Below, piece after piece: positions 7,728 to 15,229 of a stretch of DNA of 16,559 bases (positions are counted from its first letter, which is position 1; every line of letters begins with the position of its first letter). The DNA comes from Bacillota bacterium (GTDB lineage Bacteria > Bacillota > Clostridia > Christensenellales > Aristaeellaceae): contig JAEWNM010000259.1 in assembly GCA_023392755.1 (NCBI GenBank), positions 1 through 16,559 of the forward strand. Reading direction: 5' to 3'. Both the position numbers and the translations under genes were made by a program. Below the pieces are notes generated by a model. It was not told the DNA's origin. It ran no database searches and was given only the letters and a program-made list of their open reading frames with translations.

Positions 7728-9494
7728 TTAAAGCCCTCCTTGGTCCATCAGCGCGGCCGTCTGGCTGCTGAGCTCTGCTTCGATCTGGTCAAACTGCTTG
7801 ATTTCGGATTCGGGAATATACTTGGCCCGGCCAATGCGCTCCCGGACAGGCAGGCCGATGATCTGGGACAGGTTCGCGCCGGCATCCAGCGCCGCGCGGC
7901 CTTTCATGCCATACTCCAGGATAAGCCGCAGCATGCGGAACTGCTTTTCCAAGGAGGTGTATGTATCCACCTCGTCAAAGGCGTTTTGATGCAGATAATC
8001 CTCGCGGATGGAACGCGCCACTTCCATGGTGAGACGGTCCTTCCAGCTCAGCGCGTCGATGCCCACCAGGCGGACGATTTCATCAAGTTCCGCTTCCTCC
8101 TGCAGTACACGCATGGCGCTGCCTCGAAGCTCATTCCACTCCGGGGATACGCTGTCGGTAAACCAGGAAGACAGGCGGTCGATGTACAGGGAATAGGAGA
8201 GCAGCCAGTCAATGGCCGGAAAATGGCGCTTATAGGCCAGCTGGGCGCTTAATCCCCAGAAAACCTTCACGATGCGAAGCGTGGCCTGGGAAACGGGCTC
8301 GGAGATGTCGCCGCCGGGAGGGGAAACCGCGCCGATGGCTGTAATGGCGCCCATCCGCCCATCGCCGCCAAGGCAGCGCACAAGGCCTGCCCGCTCGTAA
8401 AACTCGGCAATACGGGAAGACAGATAGGCGGGATAGCCCTCCTCACCCGGCATTTCTTCAAGGCGTCCGCTCATTTCGCGAAGCGCCTCCGCCCAGCGGC
8501 TGGTGGAGTCGGCCATGATGGCTACCTTGTAACCCATATCGCGGTAGTACTCCGCGATGGTAATGCCTGTGTATATGGAAGCTTCCCTGGCCGCCACAGG
8601 CATATCGGATGTATTGGCAATGAGCACCGTGCGCTTCATCAGCGATTCGCCGGTACGGGGATCGTGCAATTCTGGAAATTCCATCAAAACATCGGTCATT
8701 TCATTGCCGCGCTCGCCGCAGCCAACATATACGATAATATCGGCATCGGCCCACTTGGCCAGTTGGTGCTGCACCACCGTCTTGCCCGAGCCGAAGGGGC
8801 CGGGTACGGCTGCAACACCGCCTGTGGCAATGGGAAAGAGCGTATCGACAACGCGCTGCCCCGTGACCATGGGTGCCTGGGGCGCCAGCTTTTCCAGGTA
8901 CGGGCGGCCGCGGCGCACCGGCCATTTTTGCAGCATGGTTACTTGCTGGTCCGTGCCGTTCTCATCCGCAACAACGCAGATTACATCCTCTACCCGGGCC
9001 GCGCCGTTATGAATGGACTTCACCGTGCCATGGACGCCCTTTGGCACCATGATGCGATGTTCCACAACCGCGCTTTCCTGCACGATGCCCAGGACATCTC
9101 CCGGCTGTACAGTATCGCCTGCCATCAGGCGGGGTTCAAACGCCCACTGCTTTTCCCGGTTCAGGGAAGGAACCTCCACGCCGCGGACAATCCGCTCCCC
9201 CACCTTCTCCCGGATGGCGGTCAGGGGCCGCTGAATGCCGTCGAAAATCGATTCGATGAGGCCTGGTCCCAATTCCACGGAAAGGGGCGCGCCGGTGGAC
9301 TCCACCGGTTCCCCCGGCCCCAGGCCGGAGGTTTCTTCATAGACCTGGATGGACGCACGGTCGCCGCGCAACTCAATAATCTCGCCCACCAGGCGGTTTT
9401 TGCTGACGCGCACCACATCGTACATGCGGGCATCAGCCATGTTTTCCGCCACAATCAAGGGGCCGGCAACCTTTACAATGGTTCCCAGAGCCAT
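7728..9494 (-). CDS. atpA: V-type ATP synthase subunit A (catalytic)
   Basis: A 588-residue catalytic subunit that binds and hydrolyses or makes ATP in the head. The N-terminal barrel is MALGTIVKVAGPLIVAENM. The non-homologous bulge domain that distinguishes A from F-type beta follows (EVPSLNREKQWAFEPRL). The Walker A motif is GPFGSGKTV (232-240), with K238 and T239. Further conserved blocks are YVGCGERGNEM, MADSTSRWAEALREMSGRLEEMPGEEGYP and GDISEPVSQATLRIVKVFWGL. The frame is open to GTG 9500, but AGGAG stands 8 nt before ATG 9494 and only 2 nt before the GTG, so ATG 9494 was chosen. It follows the subunit F gene, whose stop is at 9500-9502. Confidence 0.98.
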   Translation of the reverse strand: MALGTIVKVAGPLIVAENMADARMYDVVRVSKNRLVGEIIELRGDRASIQVYEETSGLGPGEPVESTGAPLSVELGPGLIESIFDGIQRPLTAIREKVGERIVRGVEVPSLNREKQWAFEPRLMAGDTVQPGDVLGIVQESAVVEHRIMVPKGVHGTVKSIHNGAARVEDVICVVADENGTDQQVTMLQKWPVRRGRPYLEKLAPQAPMVTGQRVVDTLFPIATGGVAAVPGPFGSGKTVVQHQLAKWADADIIVYVGCGERGNEMTDVLMEFPELHDPRTGESLMKRTVLIANTSDMPVAAREASIYTGITIAEYYRDMGYKVAIMADSTSRWAEALREMSGRLEEMPGEEGYPAYLSSRIAEFYERAGLVRCLGGDGRMGAITAIGAVSPPGGDISEPVSQATLRIVKVFWGLSAQLAYKRHFPAIDWLLSYSLYIDRLSSWFTDSVSPEWNELRGSAMRVLQEEAELDEIVRLVGIDALSWKDRLTMEVARSIREDYLHQNAFDEVDTYTSLEKQFRMLRLILEYGMKGRAALDAGANLSQIIGLPVRERIGRAKYIPESEIKQFDQIEAELSSQTAALMDQGGL

Positions 9495-9499
9495 GTTCA

Positions 9500-9838
9500 C
9501 TACTCCTCTTTCCTGTCGTTATTGAATAAAATGTCCGCTCCGATGGCCTTCTCCACATTGGCCCGAACCTTCGCCATGCCAAAGCCGTCTGCGCCCTGGC
9601 TGCCGGGGATCGGGATGATCGCCGTATCCGGAGAGGTTTTATACCGTTCCAATGCCTCGGGCACCTGACGGGCCGCGGCTTCCGTGATGAAAATCACGGG
9701 AACGCCTTCCTTTGCCAGGCGGAAAAGGGCGGCCGTCGTTTCCTCCGGCGTTTTGGTGGGGATCACTTTCATGCCAATGGCCTTAAAGGCCAGTACGGCG
9801 TCCCGCTCGCCCACCACGCCCATGGTTTTACCGGCCAT
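9500..9838 (-). CDS. atpF: V-type ATP synthase subunit F
   Basis: A small Rossmann-like protein of 112 residues (called NtpG in Enterococcus hirae) that sits with subunit D on the central shaft. Matching features are MGVVGERDAVLAFKAIGMKVIP, the central VPVIFITEAAARQVPEALERY and PDTAIIPIPGSQGADGFGM. The start is uncertain: ATG 9838 has a distant AAAGGA (12 nt), whereas GTG 9847 has AAAGGA only 3 nt away. Either start lies within the last codons of the subunit C gene, so translation is probably coupled. This is not F-type subunit b, which shares the symbol in other operons. Confidence 0.93.
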   Translation of the reverse strand: MAGKTMGVVGERDAVLAFKAIGMKVIPTKTPEETTAALFRLAKEGVPVIFITEAAARQVPEALERYKTSPDTAIIPIPGSQGADGFGMAKVRANVEKAIGADILFNNDRKEE

Positions 9839-10808
9839 ACAGTTCACGCATCCTTTCCCGAATGGCCTCCGGGGAGAAGCCGTTAGCCTTGCCTGCCAGT
9901 ATCAGCCGCACAGCCGCCGCTTCCCGCTCCGCCGCCAAAAGATAGCCGATGACGGGCTCCAGGGAAAGTGGCGCCATGCGATAAGGGGTGAACAGCGAAA
10001 GCAATGCGTCGTCCATGGCCTTTTCCAGCGCGGGCAGCTTACCGCTGTCCAAAAGAGCGTCCTGGGCGGCGGATACCACGCTGTGCCCGTACGCACCAAG
10101 CAGCCTGGGCAGTTTTTCAGTATTCTGGGCCGTGTTCTGCCATGTTTCCATGGAATGTGTACCGCCTGCAATCAGCACCGACTTGAGAAAGGTGCCATCC
10201 CGGCCCATGGCCTTGGCCCTTAGCAGCATCACGGCATTCAAAATATCCACCCTGGCCTTGAAATACTGCAAAACCAAAGGTGCCTTTTCATTTTGCAGCT
10301 CTTGAAAAACCATACGGTACATGACGTGATCGAGCCTTATGTCGATCTCCATGGCATCGGGCTGCACCGCAAGGTGCTTTTCCAGCGCTTCCATGGCCTC
10401 CCTCAATACAGGCGGCAGCTTTTTATAGCTGTGTTCTGCCACGGCATGGGCCAGGAGGGAAACGGGCAGTGTGCCGCATTCCGAAAGGTACGCGGCCTTT
10501 TCCCCCAGCGCGCGGGATTTTAAGAGGGTTTTCAGATTATGTATATCATAGCGCAGCAAAAAACAATCGGTAATCCCGGGTTCGGGCGTTATGGCGCGGA
10601 CTAGTTTGCAAGCCTTTTCCACATGCTTTAAGGATGCCTGCTCGTAATCCGTCCCTTCCACATTGGCCCATCCGATCTCCGAAAGCGCCTTTTGCGCCTC
10701 CGTGAAGGAGGCTGCGGAAAGCAGCCTTTCCAGCCGGGTTTTATCCAGCATATCCCGCTGCAGCACGCGTATACGGCCCACGGCATATGGTATGCTCATC
10801 TGCGGCAA
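9828..10808 (-). CDS. atpC: V-type ATP synthase subunit C (V0 socket, d-like)
   Basis: Subunit C (d-like) is the funnel that joins the D/F shaft to the K ring. The protein is about 326 residues and mostly helical. Typical elements are YAVGRIRVLQRDMLDKTRLERLL near the start, a repeated helical unit (DIHNLKTLLKSRALG), and the C-terminal ERMRELYGR. The open frame extends to 10937, but that upstream part only overlaps the subunit E gene and looks like a shadow. AAAGGAGGG stands 7 nt before TTG 10808 (reading L-P-Q-M-S-I-P-Y) and 16 nt before ATG 10799, so TTG is the better start. The stop overlaps the start of the subunit F gene. Confidence 0.92.
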   Translation of the reverse strand: MPQMSIPYAVGRIRVLQRDMLDKTRLERLLSAASFTEAQKALSEIGWANVEGTDYEQASLKHVEKACKLVRAITPEPGITDCFLLRYDIHNLKTLLKSRALGEKAAYLSECGTLPVSLLAHAVAEHSYKKLPPVLREAMEALEKHLAVQPDAMEIDIRLDHVMYRMVFQELQNEKAPLVLQYFKARVDILNAVMLLRAKAMGRDGTFLKSVLIAGGTHSMETWQNTAQNTEKLPRLLGAYGHSVVSAAQDALLDSGKLPALEKAMDDALLSLFTPYRMAPLSLEPVIGYLLAAEREAAAVRLILAGKANGFSPEAIRERMRELYGR

Positions 10809-10839
10809 GGCCCAGCCCTCCTTTCGTTGATACGTAGGG

Positions 10840-11433
10840 TCATGCAAACAGGATGGCGGCCACCTCGGCCTCCAGCTCCAGCCGCCGGGAGGAAATAATA
10901 GCTTCCAGCGTGCAGTTGATTTCCATGCCGTCGCCAAGAAGGATCACGCCCGTTAAGCCTTGGCGGCGCTCCGGGCTTAGTGTAAGCTTCCCGGGCTTGC
11001 CCGCCGCCGCAAGCGTAGCGTTGGCCTTTTCCACAAAGGCAGGGGAAAACCAGCCGCTGTTCTTCTCGCAGATCAGCAGCGATTCAGTTCCCTTGGCGGC
11101 GGAAACCGCCAGGGAGAGAAAAAACGCTTCCGCCTTTTCAGGCTCCATTTGCCGCAGCGTTTGAAGGGCGGCCTCGAAGGCCTTATCCATCAGTTCCCGC
11201 TTGGCGGTAAGCAGAAGCTTGCGCTCGTCAAGCTCAGCCATGCGCTGCATGCGCTGTGCCATGACTTCCGCTTCCTCCCGGGCCTGGGCGACTATCTGCT
11301 CCCGCATCATTGCAATCTTTCGGTCGGACGCGGCGCGTATGGACTCCGCCCGCTCCCCCGCTTCCTTGAGCAGAGCGGCGGCGGCCTTCAGGCCATCGTC
11401 GCCGATCTTTTCCAGGATGGCTTGTGCGTTCAT
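10840..11433 (-). CDS. atpE: V-type ATP synthase subunit E (peripheral stalk)
   Basis: A 197-residue protein, typical for the family. The N-terminal half is a charged, alanine-rich helix (AILEKIGDDGLKAAAALLKEAGERAESIRAASDRK and on to about residue 100). The globular C-terminal domain contains the family motif RRQGLTGVILLGDGMEINCTLEAIISSRRLELEAEVAAILF. It pairs with the coiled-coil G/H subunit to form the stalk that keeps the head from turning. The ATG at 11433 has AAGGAG with 7-nt spacing and lies 11 nt after the subunit K gene. It should not be confused with F-type c subunit, also named AtpE. Confidence 0.95.
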   Translation of the reverse strand: MNAQAILEKIGDDGLKAAAALLKEAGERAESIRAASDRKIAMMREQIVAQAREEAEVMAQRMQRMAELDERKLLLTAKRELMDKAFEAALQTLRQMEPEKAEAFFLSLAVSAAKGTESLLICEKNSGWFSPAFVEKANATLAAAGKPGKLTLSPERRQGLTGVILLGDGMEINCTLEAIISSRRLELEAEVAAILFA

Positions 11434-11444
11434 GACAGCTCTCC

Positions 11445-11918
11445 TTACAGCCTGATGGAATTGACCATCAGGAAGGAAACCAGCAGCGCAAGCACGGCAT
11501 AGGTTTCAACCATAACGGTCATGGTGATGCCTTTGCCGCTCATATCGGGGCGCTGGCCTGTCATCAGCATGCCCGCCGCAGCCACCTTGCCCTGCTTTAT
11601 GGCGGAATAGTATCCGACGATGGCAATGGGCAGGCAGCTGACGATATAGGCAAGGCCCTGCTCAATGGATACCGCCTTCATCGCGCCGCCCAAAACGCCG
11701 GTATTGATCAGTACGATGACGGCAATCAGGAAGCCGTATATGCCCTGCGTGGCCGGCAGCAGCTGCAAAACAAGAAGCTTGGAGTTGACTTCCGGATTCT
11801 CCGTGGAAACGCCGGCATTCGTTTCGCCTGCCAGGCCGACGCCTTTGCTTGAACCCATGCCGGAAAGCAAGACCGCGAGAGCTGCACCGAAAAGCGCGAG
11901 AATCTGACCAATAGACAT
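11445..11918 (-). CDS. atpK: V-type ATP synthase subunit K (membrane rotor ring)
   Basis: A 157-residue, 16-kDa-type proteolipid with four membrane helices, a duplicated hairpin. The ring of this subunit carries the coupling ion. Conserved blocks are SGMGSSKGVGLAGE (19-32), LQLLPATQGIYGF (51-63), KQGKVAAAG (108-116) and MVETYAVLALL (136-146). L54, T57, Q58, Q109 and E138 line up with the Na+ ligands of E. hirae NtpK (L61, T64, Q65, Q110, E139). This points to a sodium-binding ring; proton use is not excluded by sequence alone. Unlike the overlapping genes around it, it has a 57-nt leader of its own and a strong GAGGAGG site 8 nt from the ATG. Confidence 0.97.
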   Translation of the reverse strand: MSIGQILALFGAALAVLLSGMGSSKGVGLAGETNAGVSTENPEVNSKLLVLQLLPATQGIYGFLIAVIVLINTGVLGGAMKAVSIEQGLAYIVSCLPIAIVGYYSAIKQGKVAAAGMLMTGQRPDMSGKGITMTVMVETYAVLALLVSFLMVNSIRL

Positions 11919-11975
11919 CGTAATATCCTCCTCAGAAATATAGTCGATTTGTATTTCGTCGCATCAACGCACCCT

Positions 11976-13880
11976 TCAGGCATCCTTGATGCGTACGTAA
12001 CGCGTGTTTTCCTCCAGGGGCATAAACGGTTTTCCGCCGTCCTCATAGAATTTCCCGAAAAACTCAATGTACTGCAGACGGCAGGAGTGTACATAGGCGC
12101 CCAGAATGTTGATACCCGCGTTGAACAGGTGTCCGCCCACAAACAAGCCGGCTCCAAGGATTTTGCCTATAATCCCGGCTGAAAACACCATGCCTACCAA
12201 CTGGTTGATGACCATGCCGATCACACCCGTAGCCAGCCCCATGCCGAAAAGGCGCATATAGCTTAAAAGGTCGCTCACCCAGCTTGTAACGCCATACAGC
12301 GCACCCAAGCCGCTGATCAGGCGCTTGAAGGGATTTTTGCTCTTGTTGCGTCCGGCGGTTAGCAAAATGATGCCCGCGCCGGCAATTGCCAAAACCTTCC
12401 CAATCTGAGCCGTTGCAGGCAGTATCAAGAGGCCCAGGCCCACGACCAGCATAAACCAGCTGAATTGGTCATAAAGCGCGTCCAGTGGTTTTCCCCGCCT
12501 GAAGTTCAGCGATGCGCCCACAAACAAACCGGTGAACAGATGCACAGCGCCGATGCCTACGCAAAGCGCCATAACGGGCAAGGCATTGTTAATGGGGTCA
12601 AAGAAAACGGGCAGGGGCGCAAAGCCAAACCAGGTATTGTACATAAAGCCCCAGAACAATGTGGAAACGCCGCCAATCGACAATATCCACATCAGGCGCT
12701 TTGCGCCTGTGGATGGCTTGGCCAGCTTGATGATCAGCGGGATCACCAGCGCCATAAGCAGCCCATAGCCTGCGTCCGATACCATCATGCCGAAAAAGCA
12801 GGCAAAGAAGGGCATCATGACCAACGTTGGATCAAGGCTGTAAGGCGCCGGCAGGGAAAAGCCCGATACCACCATCTCAAAGGGGGCCGCCGCGCGGTTA
12901 TTGCGCAGCATGACAGGGGGATCATCCCCCTCCTCCGGCGTGTTGGCTTCCATGCATACGGAAGGCGAAACCTTTGACAGCTTCTCCTTTACGATGTCAA
13001 CCATAGCGGATGGCACCCAGCCTTTTAAAAGAAAGGTCGTTTCCGTGGCGGCAAAGCGGTTCGCCGCCTGAAGCCTGTCGCGCTGGGCTGTGAGGATATC
13101 AAACAGTATTCTCAAATCCTTAAGCTCCTTGGCCTGGGATGCCAGCTTGGACTCCAACTGTTTATACCCGTCAAAAACCACGGCAAGCTCTTTTTCCCAA
13201 GCATCAAGCTGCTGGCGAGGGGTACCCTGCATGTCCCCAAACGCCATCGGCGTGAAACCGGCTTCTTTTAAATCGGCCTGAAAAGCATGGCCCACCGTCA
13301 GGTGCGATACGGCATACACACACACCGTTTCCTGCTGAGCTCCCACTTCCATAAGTACCGCGGGCTCCGACGCCCATTTCGCCGAAACATCAAGAAAGGC
13401 TTTTCTGGCCATGGTTCCGGCCTGCTGCACCGTATCACGGGTATTGTGGATAAGGTGCGCGGGTATATCCAGGCCGGCCCAGGGCGCAAATTGCTCGATG
13501 GAAGCATGCAAACGTGCTTCCTGGCCCTTCAATTCGCCTGTTTGCCGCTCGCATCTTTCCGTTTCCGAAACAGCCAGCAAAAGGCTTTCCTTCCGGGACA
13601 GAACTTCCTCCGCCTGCTCCCTTGACACTTCCGGCTTGTTGCCGAACAGGGGCGGCTTTACCGTGTCATAGCGGCTAAGCTTATCAATCGTCCAGCGAAG
13701 GCGGACAATCTCTTCCTCCGCCTTTTTAAGATCGTCTTCTTTGGCCAAAAAGGGCTGCAAACCCTCCTCCGGGATGTCAGTAATCTGAATGCAGCCCATG
13801 CGCTGGATGGCTTTTAGAAGCTTCTCCCTGTCCTTGATAAGCGCCAGGAGCGTCAGACGCTTCATTTCAACGATGGCCAT
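11976..13880 (-). CDS. atpI: V-type ATP synthase subunit I (membrane stator)
   Basis: A 634-residue protein of usual length. Roughly the first 340 residues are a cytosolic region rich in coiled coil (MKRLTLLALIKDREKLLKAIQ, SRKESLLLAVSETER, QLESKLASQAKELKDLRILF) that contacts the peripheral stalks. The rest is a membrane domain of about seven to eight helices. It supplies the two half-channels for ions and the essential arginines facing the K ring. R543 in SYMRLFGMGLATG and R601 in HSCRLQYIEFFGKFYEDGG match the two conserved arginines of E. hirae NtpI. The ATG overlaps the upstream stalk gene by 14 nt, with GAGGG 9 nt ahead. Confidence 0.96.
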   Translation of the reverse strand: MAIVEMKRLTLLALIKDREKLLKAIQRMGCIQITDIPEEGLQPFLAKEDDLKKAEEEIVRLRWTIDKLSRYDTVKPPLFGNKPEVSREQAEEVLSRKESLLLAVSETERCERQTGELKGQEARLHASIEQFAPWAGLDIPAHLIHNTRDTVQQAGTMARKAFLDVSAKWASEPAVLMEVGAQQETVCVYAVSHLTVGHAFQADLKEAGFTPMAFGDMQGTPRQQLDAWEKELAVVFDGYKQLESKLASQAKELKDLRILFDILTAQRDRLQAANRFAATETTFLLKGWVPSAMVDIVKEKLSKVSPSVCMEANTPEEGDDPPVMLRNNRAAAPFEMVVSGFSLPAPYSLDPTLVMMPFFACFFGMMVSDAGYGLLMALVIPLIIKLAKPSTGAKRLMWILSIGGVSTLFWGFMYNTWFGFAPLPVFFDPINNALPVMALCVGIGAVHLFTGLFVGASLNFRRGKPLDALYDQFSWFMLVVGLGLLILPATAQIGKVLAIAGAGIILLTAGRNKSKNPFKRLISGLGALYGVTSWVSDLLSYMRLFGMGLATGVIGMVINQLVGMVFSAGIIGKILGAGLFVGGHLFNAGINILGAYVHSCRLQYIEFFGKFYEDGGKPFMPLEENTRYVRIKDA

Positions 13881-14196
13881 CGTTCAATACCCTCTTCACG
13901 ATACTGTCAGCCGCTACGTTCAGGCGTTTGTGTGCACTTTTGAGCAGCTCCTCCCGGCCTTTTTGGCTGCCGCTTGCAAGCTGCCTCAATTGCTGCTCCA
14001 CCTGCACTTTCTTTTCCTCCAGCATGTTTTGGAAAAGAGTACGGTGTTCCACCGCAGCATGGCGCTCGTTTTCCGTACATGCGTCCGTTACGCCCTTTAT
14101 CATTTCCCTGGCTTCCCGCTGGGCGTTTGCGCGCCCCGATTCCGCCTGGGCTTCCGCCTCCTTTATGCTTTTGAGCAACTCCAGAGACAATTTCAT
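13867..14196 (-). CDS. V-type ATP synthase peripheral stalk subunit (G/H; NtpF-like)
   Basis: A 109-residue, highly charged, almost entirely helical protein (LELLKSIKEAEAQAESGRANAQREAREMIKG, then NMLEEKKVQVEQQLRQLASG). This fits the second strand of the V-ATPase peripheral stalk, which winds around subunit E. Sequence similarity in this family is weak, so the call rests on length, coiled-coil character and position. It is the first ATPase gene, directly before subunit I, as ntpF is in E. hirae. It starts at ATG 14196, with a GGCGGTGA-type site, 23 nt after upp. Named subunit G or H in different schemes. Confidence 0.85.
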   Translation of the reverse strand: MKLSLELLKSIKEAEAQAESGRANAQREAREMIKGVTDACTENERHAAVEHRTLFQNMLEEKKVQVEQQLRQLASGSQKGREELLKSAHKRLNVAADSIVKRVLNDGHR

Positions 14197-14219
14197 TCAC
14201 CGCCTTGCAAATTATCCGG

Positions 14220-14849
14220 TTATTTGGTGCCGAAAAGCCTGTCTCCCGCGTCCCCAAGGCCTGGTACGATATAGCCGTGATCGTTAAGCTTCTCGTCCAT
14301 GCAGGCCACATAGATATCCACATCAGGATGATCCTTTGTTACCCGCGCAATTCCCTCCGGAGCGGCAATGAGACTGACGAGCCGCACATTGAAGCAGTTG
14401 CGCTTTTTGATGAAGCTGATGGCAGCGCTGGCGCTTCCGCCGGTAGCCAGCATCGGGTCCAGAAGCAACAGCTCCCTGTTTTCCGAATCGGCGGGCAGCT
14501 TGCAGTAGTATTCCACGGGCTGAAGCGTTGCGGGATCACGGTACAGGCCGATGTGCCCTACTTTTGCGGCGGGTATGAGCTTTGTAACGCCGTCCACCAT
14601 GCCAAGCCCGGCCCTTAGGATTGGAACGATCCCCAGCTTCTTTCCGCTTAAGATACGCGTTTTGGTCCAGCAGATGGGCGTTTCCACATCCACCTCTTCC
14701 GTGGGCAGGTCCCTTGTCACCTCGTACACCATCAGCATGGAAATTTCTTCAAGGAGCTCACGGAATTCTTTGGCGCCGGTGTTTTTGTCCCGCATGAGGC
14801 TCAACTTGTGCTGGATCAGCGGATGGTCGAACACATGGACTTTACTCAC
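14220..14849 (-). CDS. upp: Uracil phosphoribosyltransferase
   Basis: A 209-residue cytosolic salvage enzyme that makes UMP from uracil and PRPP. The family signatures are complete: VFDHPLIQHKLSLMRDKNTG at the start, PILRAGLGMVDG, the PRPP loop LLLLDPMLATGGSASAAI, and the C-terminal uracil-binding YIVPGLGDAGDRLFGTK. It begins with GTG at 14849, 8 nt after AAGGAGG. That ribosome binding site is part of a palindrome (14851-14862). It is the first gene of a unit continuing into the nine V-ATPase genes with only a 23-nt gap and no terminator. Confidence 0.98.
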   Translation of the reverse strand: MSKVHVFDHPLIQHKLSLMRDKNTGAKEFRELLEEISMLMVYEVTRDLPTEEVDVETPICWTKTRILSGKKLGIVPILRAGLGMVDGVTKLIPAAKVGHIGLYRDPATLQPVEYYCKLPADSENRELLLLDPMLATGGSASAAISFIKKRNCFNVRLVSLIAAPEGIARVTKDHPDVDIYVACMDEKLNDHGYIVPGLGDAGDRLFGTK

Positions 14850-14850
14850 G

Positions 14851-14862
14851 GGAGGTTCCTCC
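14851..14862 (-). promoter_or_regulatory. Palindromic Shine-Dalgarno of upp
   Basis: The sequence GGAGGTTCCTCC is a perfect 12-bp palindrome. On the mRNA it reads GGAGGAACCUCC, so the ribosome binding site can fold on the CCUCC directly after it (four pairs with a GAAC loop). The start codon GTG lies at 14847-14849. This may lower initiation on upp, but a 4-bp stem is weak. Confidence 0.4.
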
Positions 14863-14873
14863 TTTTCATAATA

Positions 14874-14901
14874 AACACGCGGTCCCTTTGGACTGCGTGT
14901 T
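14874..14901 (-). promoter_or_regulatory. 12-bp hairpin in the upp leader (possible attenuator)
   Basis: Arms 14874-14885 and 14890-14901 with a 4-nt loop. On the minus strand it reads AACACGCAGTCC, loop, GGACCGCGTGTT, with one A/C mismatch in 12 positions. It is followed by TTTATTATG, a poor U tract, so at best it is a weak terminator. It ends 11 nt before the ribosome binding site of upp. It may be an attenuator, an RNA-stabilising stem or the end of a short leader transcript; sequence alone does not decide. Confidence 0.45.
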
Positions 14902-15082
14902 CAGGATGTATAAATGATGTGCGCAGGATGCCTGAAGCAAAGCACCGGACGGAACGTAAAATAAAGGAAATAAGAACGAACCCTTTTGCAAGGCGTCCCT
15001 CCCCTGTTCATACGGTCCGGGTTGTTTCCTGCCGCAGCGCTACGCCTTATCTTCATGCTTTCCTCACGCTCAATTCCCGAAT

Positions 15083-15111
15083 ATTATAGCCTACAATCCG
15101 CCGCATGACAA
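15083..15111 (-). promoter_or_regulatory. Promoter of the upp/V-ATPase operon
   Basis: On the minus strand TTGTCA (15106-15111), a 17-nt spacer, then TATAAT (15083-15088). It matches the sigma-A consensus at 11 of 12 positions with ideal spacing. Transcription would start near 15076, leaving a leader of about 225 nt before upp. It is the only strong promoter seen upstream of the ten-gene unit. Confidence 0.8.
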
Positions 15112-15134
15112 CCACTTTCAGAAAATTGTAGGCT
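15088..15134. promoter_or_regulatory. Inverted repeat bracketing the -35 of the upp promoter (candidate operator)
   Basis: Perfect 10-bp arms AGCCTACAAT (15088-15097) and ATTGTAGGCT (15125-15134), separated by 27 bp. The -35 box lies in the spacer and the left arm overlaps the first base of the -10 box. It lies upstream of both transcription starts, so it acts as DNA rather than RNA. Two half-sites 37 bp apart would suit a regulator bound on both sides of the -35. The protein is unknown. Confidence 0.5.
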
Positions 15135-15200
15135 CTTGGATGCATATTCTTATTCATACATTGCATACAGTTCGGTTCATCACGGGAAACCGGCGCATGC

Positions 15201-15229
15201 TTGACAGCATTTGGGGGCAAGAATATAAT
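15201..15229 (+). promoter_or_regulatory. Consensus sigma-A promoter of lgt
   Basis: TTGACA (15201-15206), a 17-nt spacer, TATAAT (15224-15229): a perfect match to the housekeeping consensus. Transcription should begin near 15236. This rules out starts of lgt at 15201, 15228 or 15231 and supports the TTG at 15264. Confidence 0.88.

Noticed and set aside
7248..9668. Two 334-codon plus-strand frames opposite ATPase subunits A and B
   Set aside because: Both are shadows of highly conserved genes, with no domain, no start signals and no promoter.
10809..10937. N-terminal extension of the subunit C frame to 10937
   Set aside because: The added residues (WKSTARWKLLFPPGGW) only mirror the end of the subunit E gene, and the good ribosome binding site lies before TTG 10808.
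14975..15048. Possible pseudoknot in the upp leader (14990-14996 with 15042-15048, and 14979-14983 with 15019-15023)
   Set aside because: A 7-bp and a 5-bp match are about what chance gives in some 180 nt, and no riboswitch consensus fits.
14901..15056. 51-codon frame in the upp leader (minus strand), after a GAGG and ending inside the hairpin
   Set aside because: Its composition is Arg/Cys/Phe-rich and looks random, it resembles no family I know, and short frames are expected in a leader of this length. It could only be kept if conserved in relatives.
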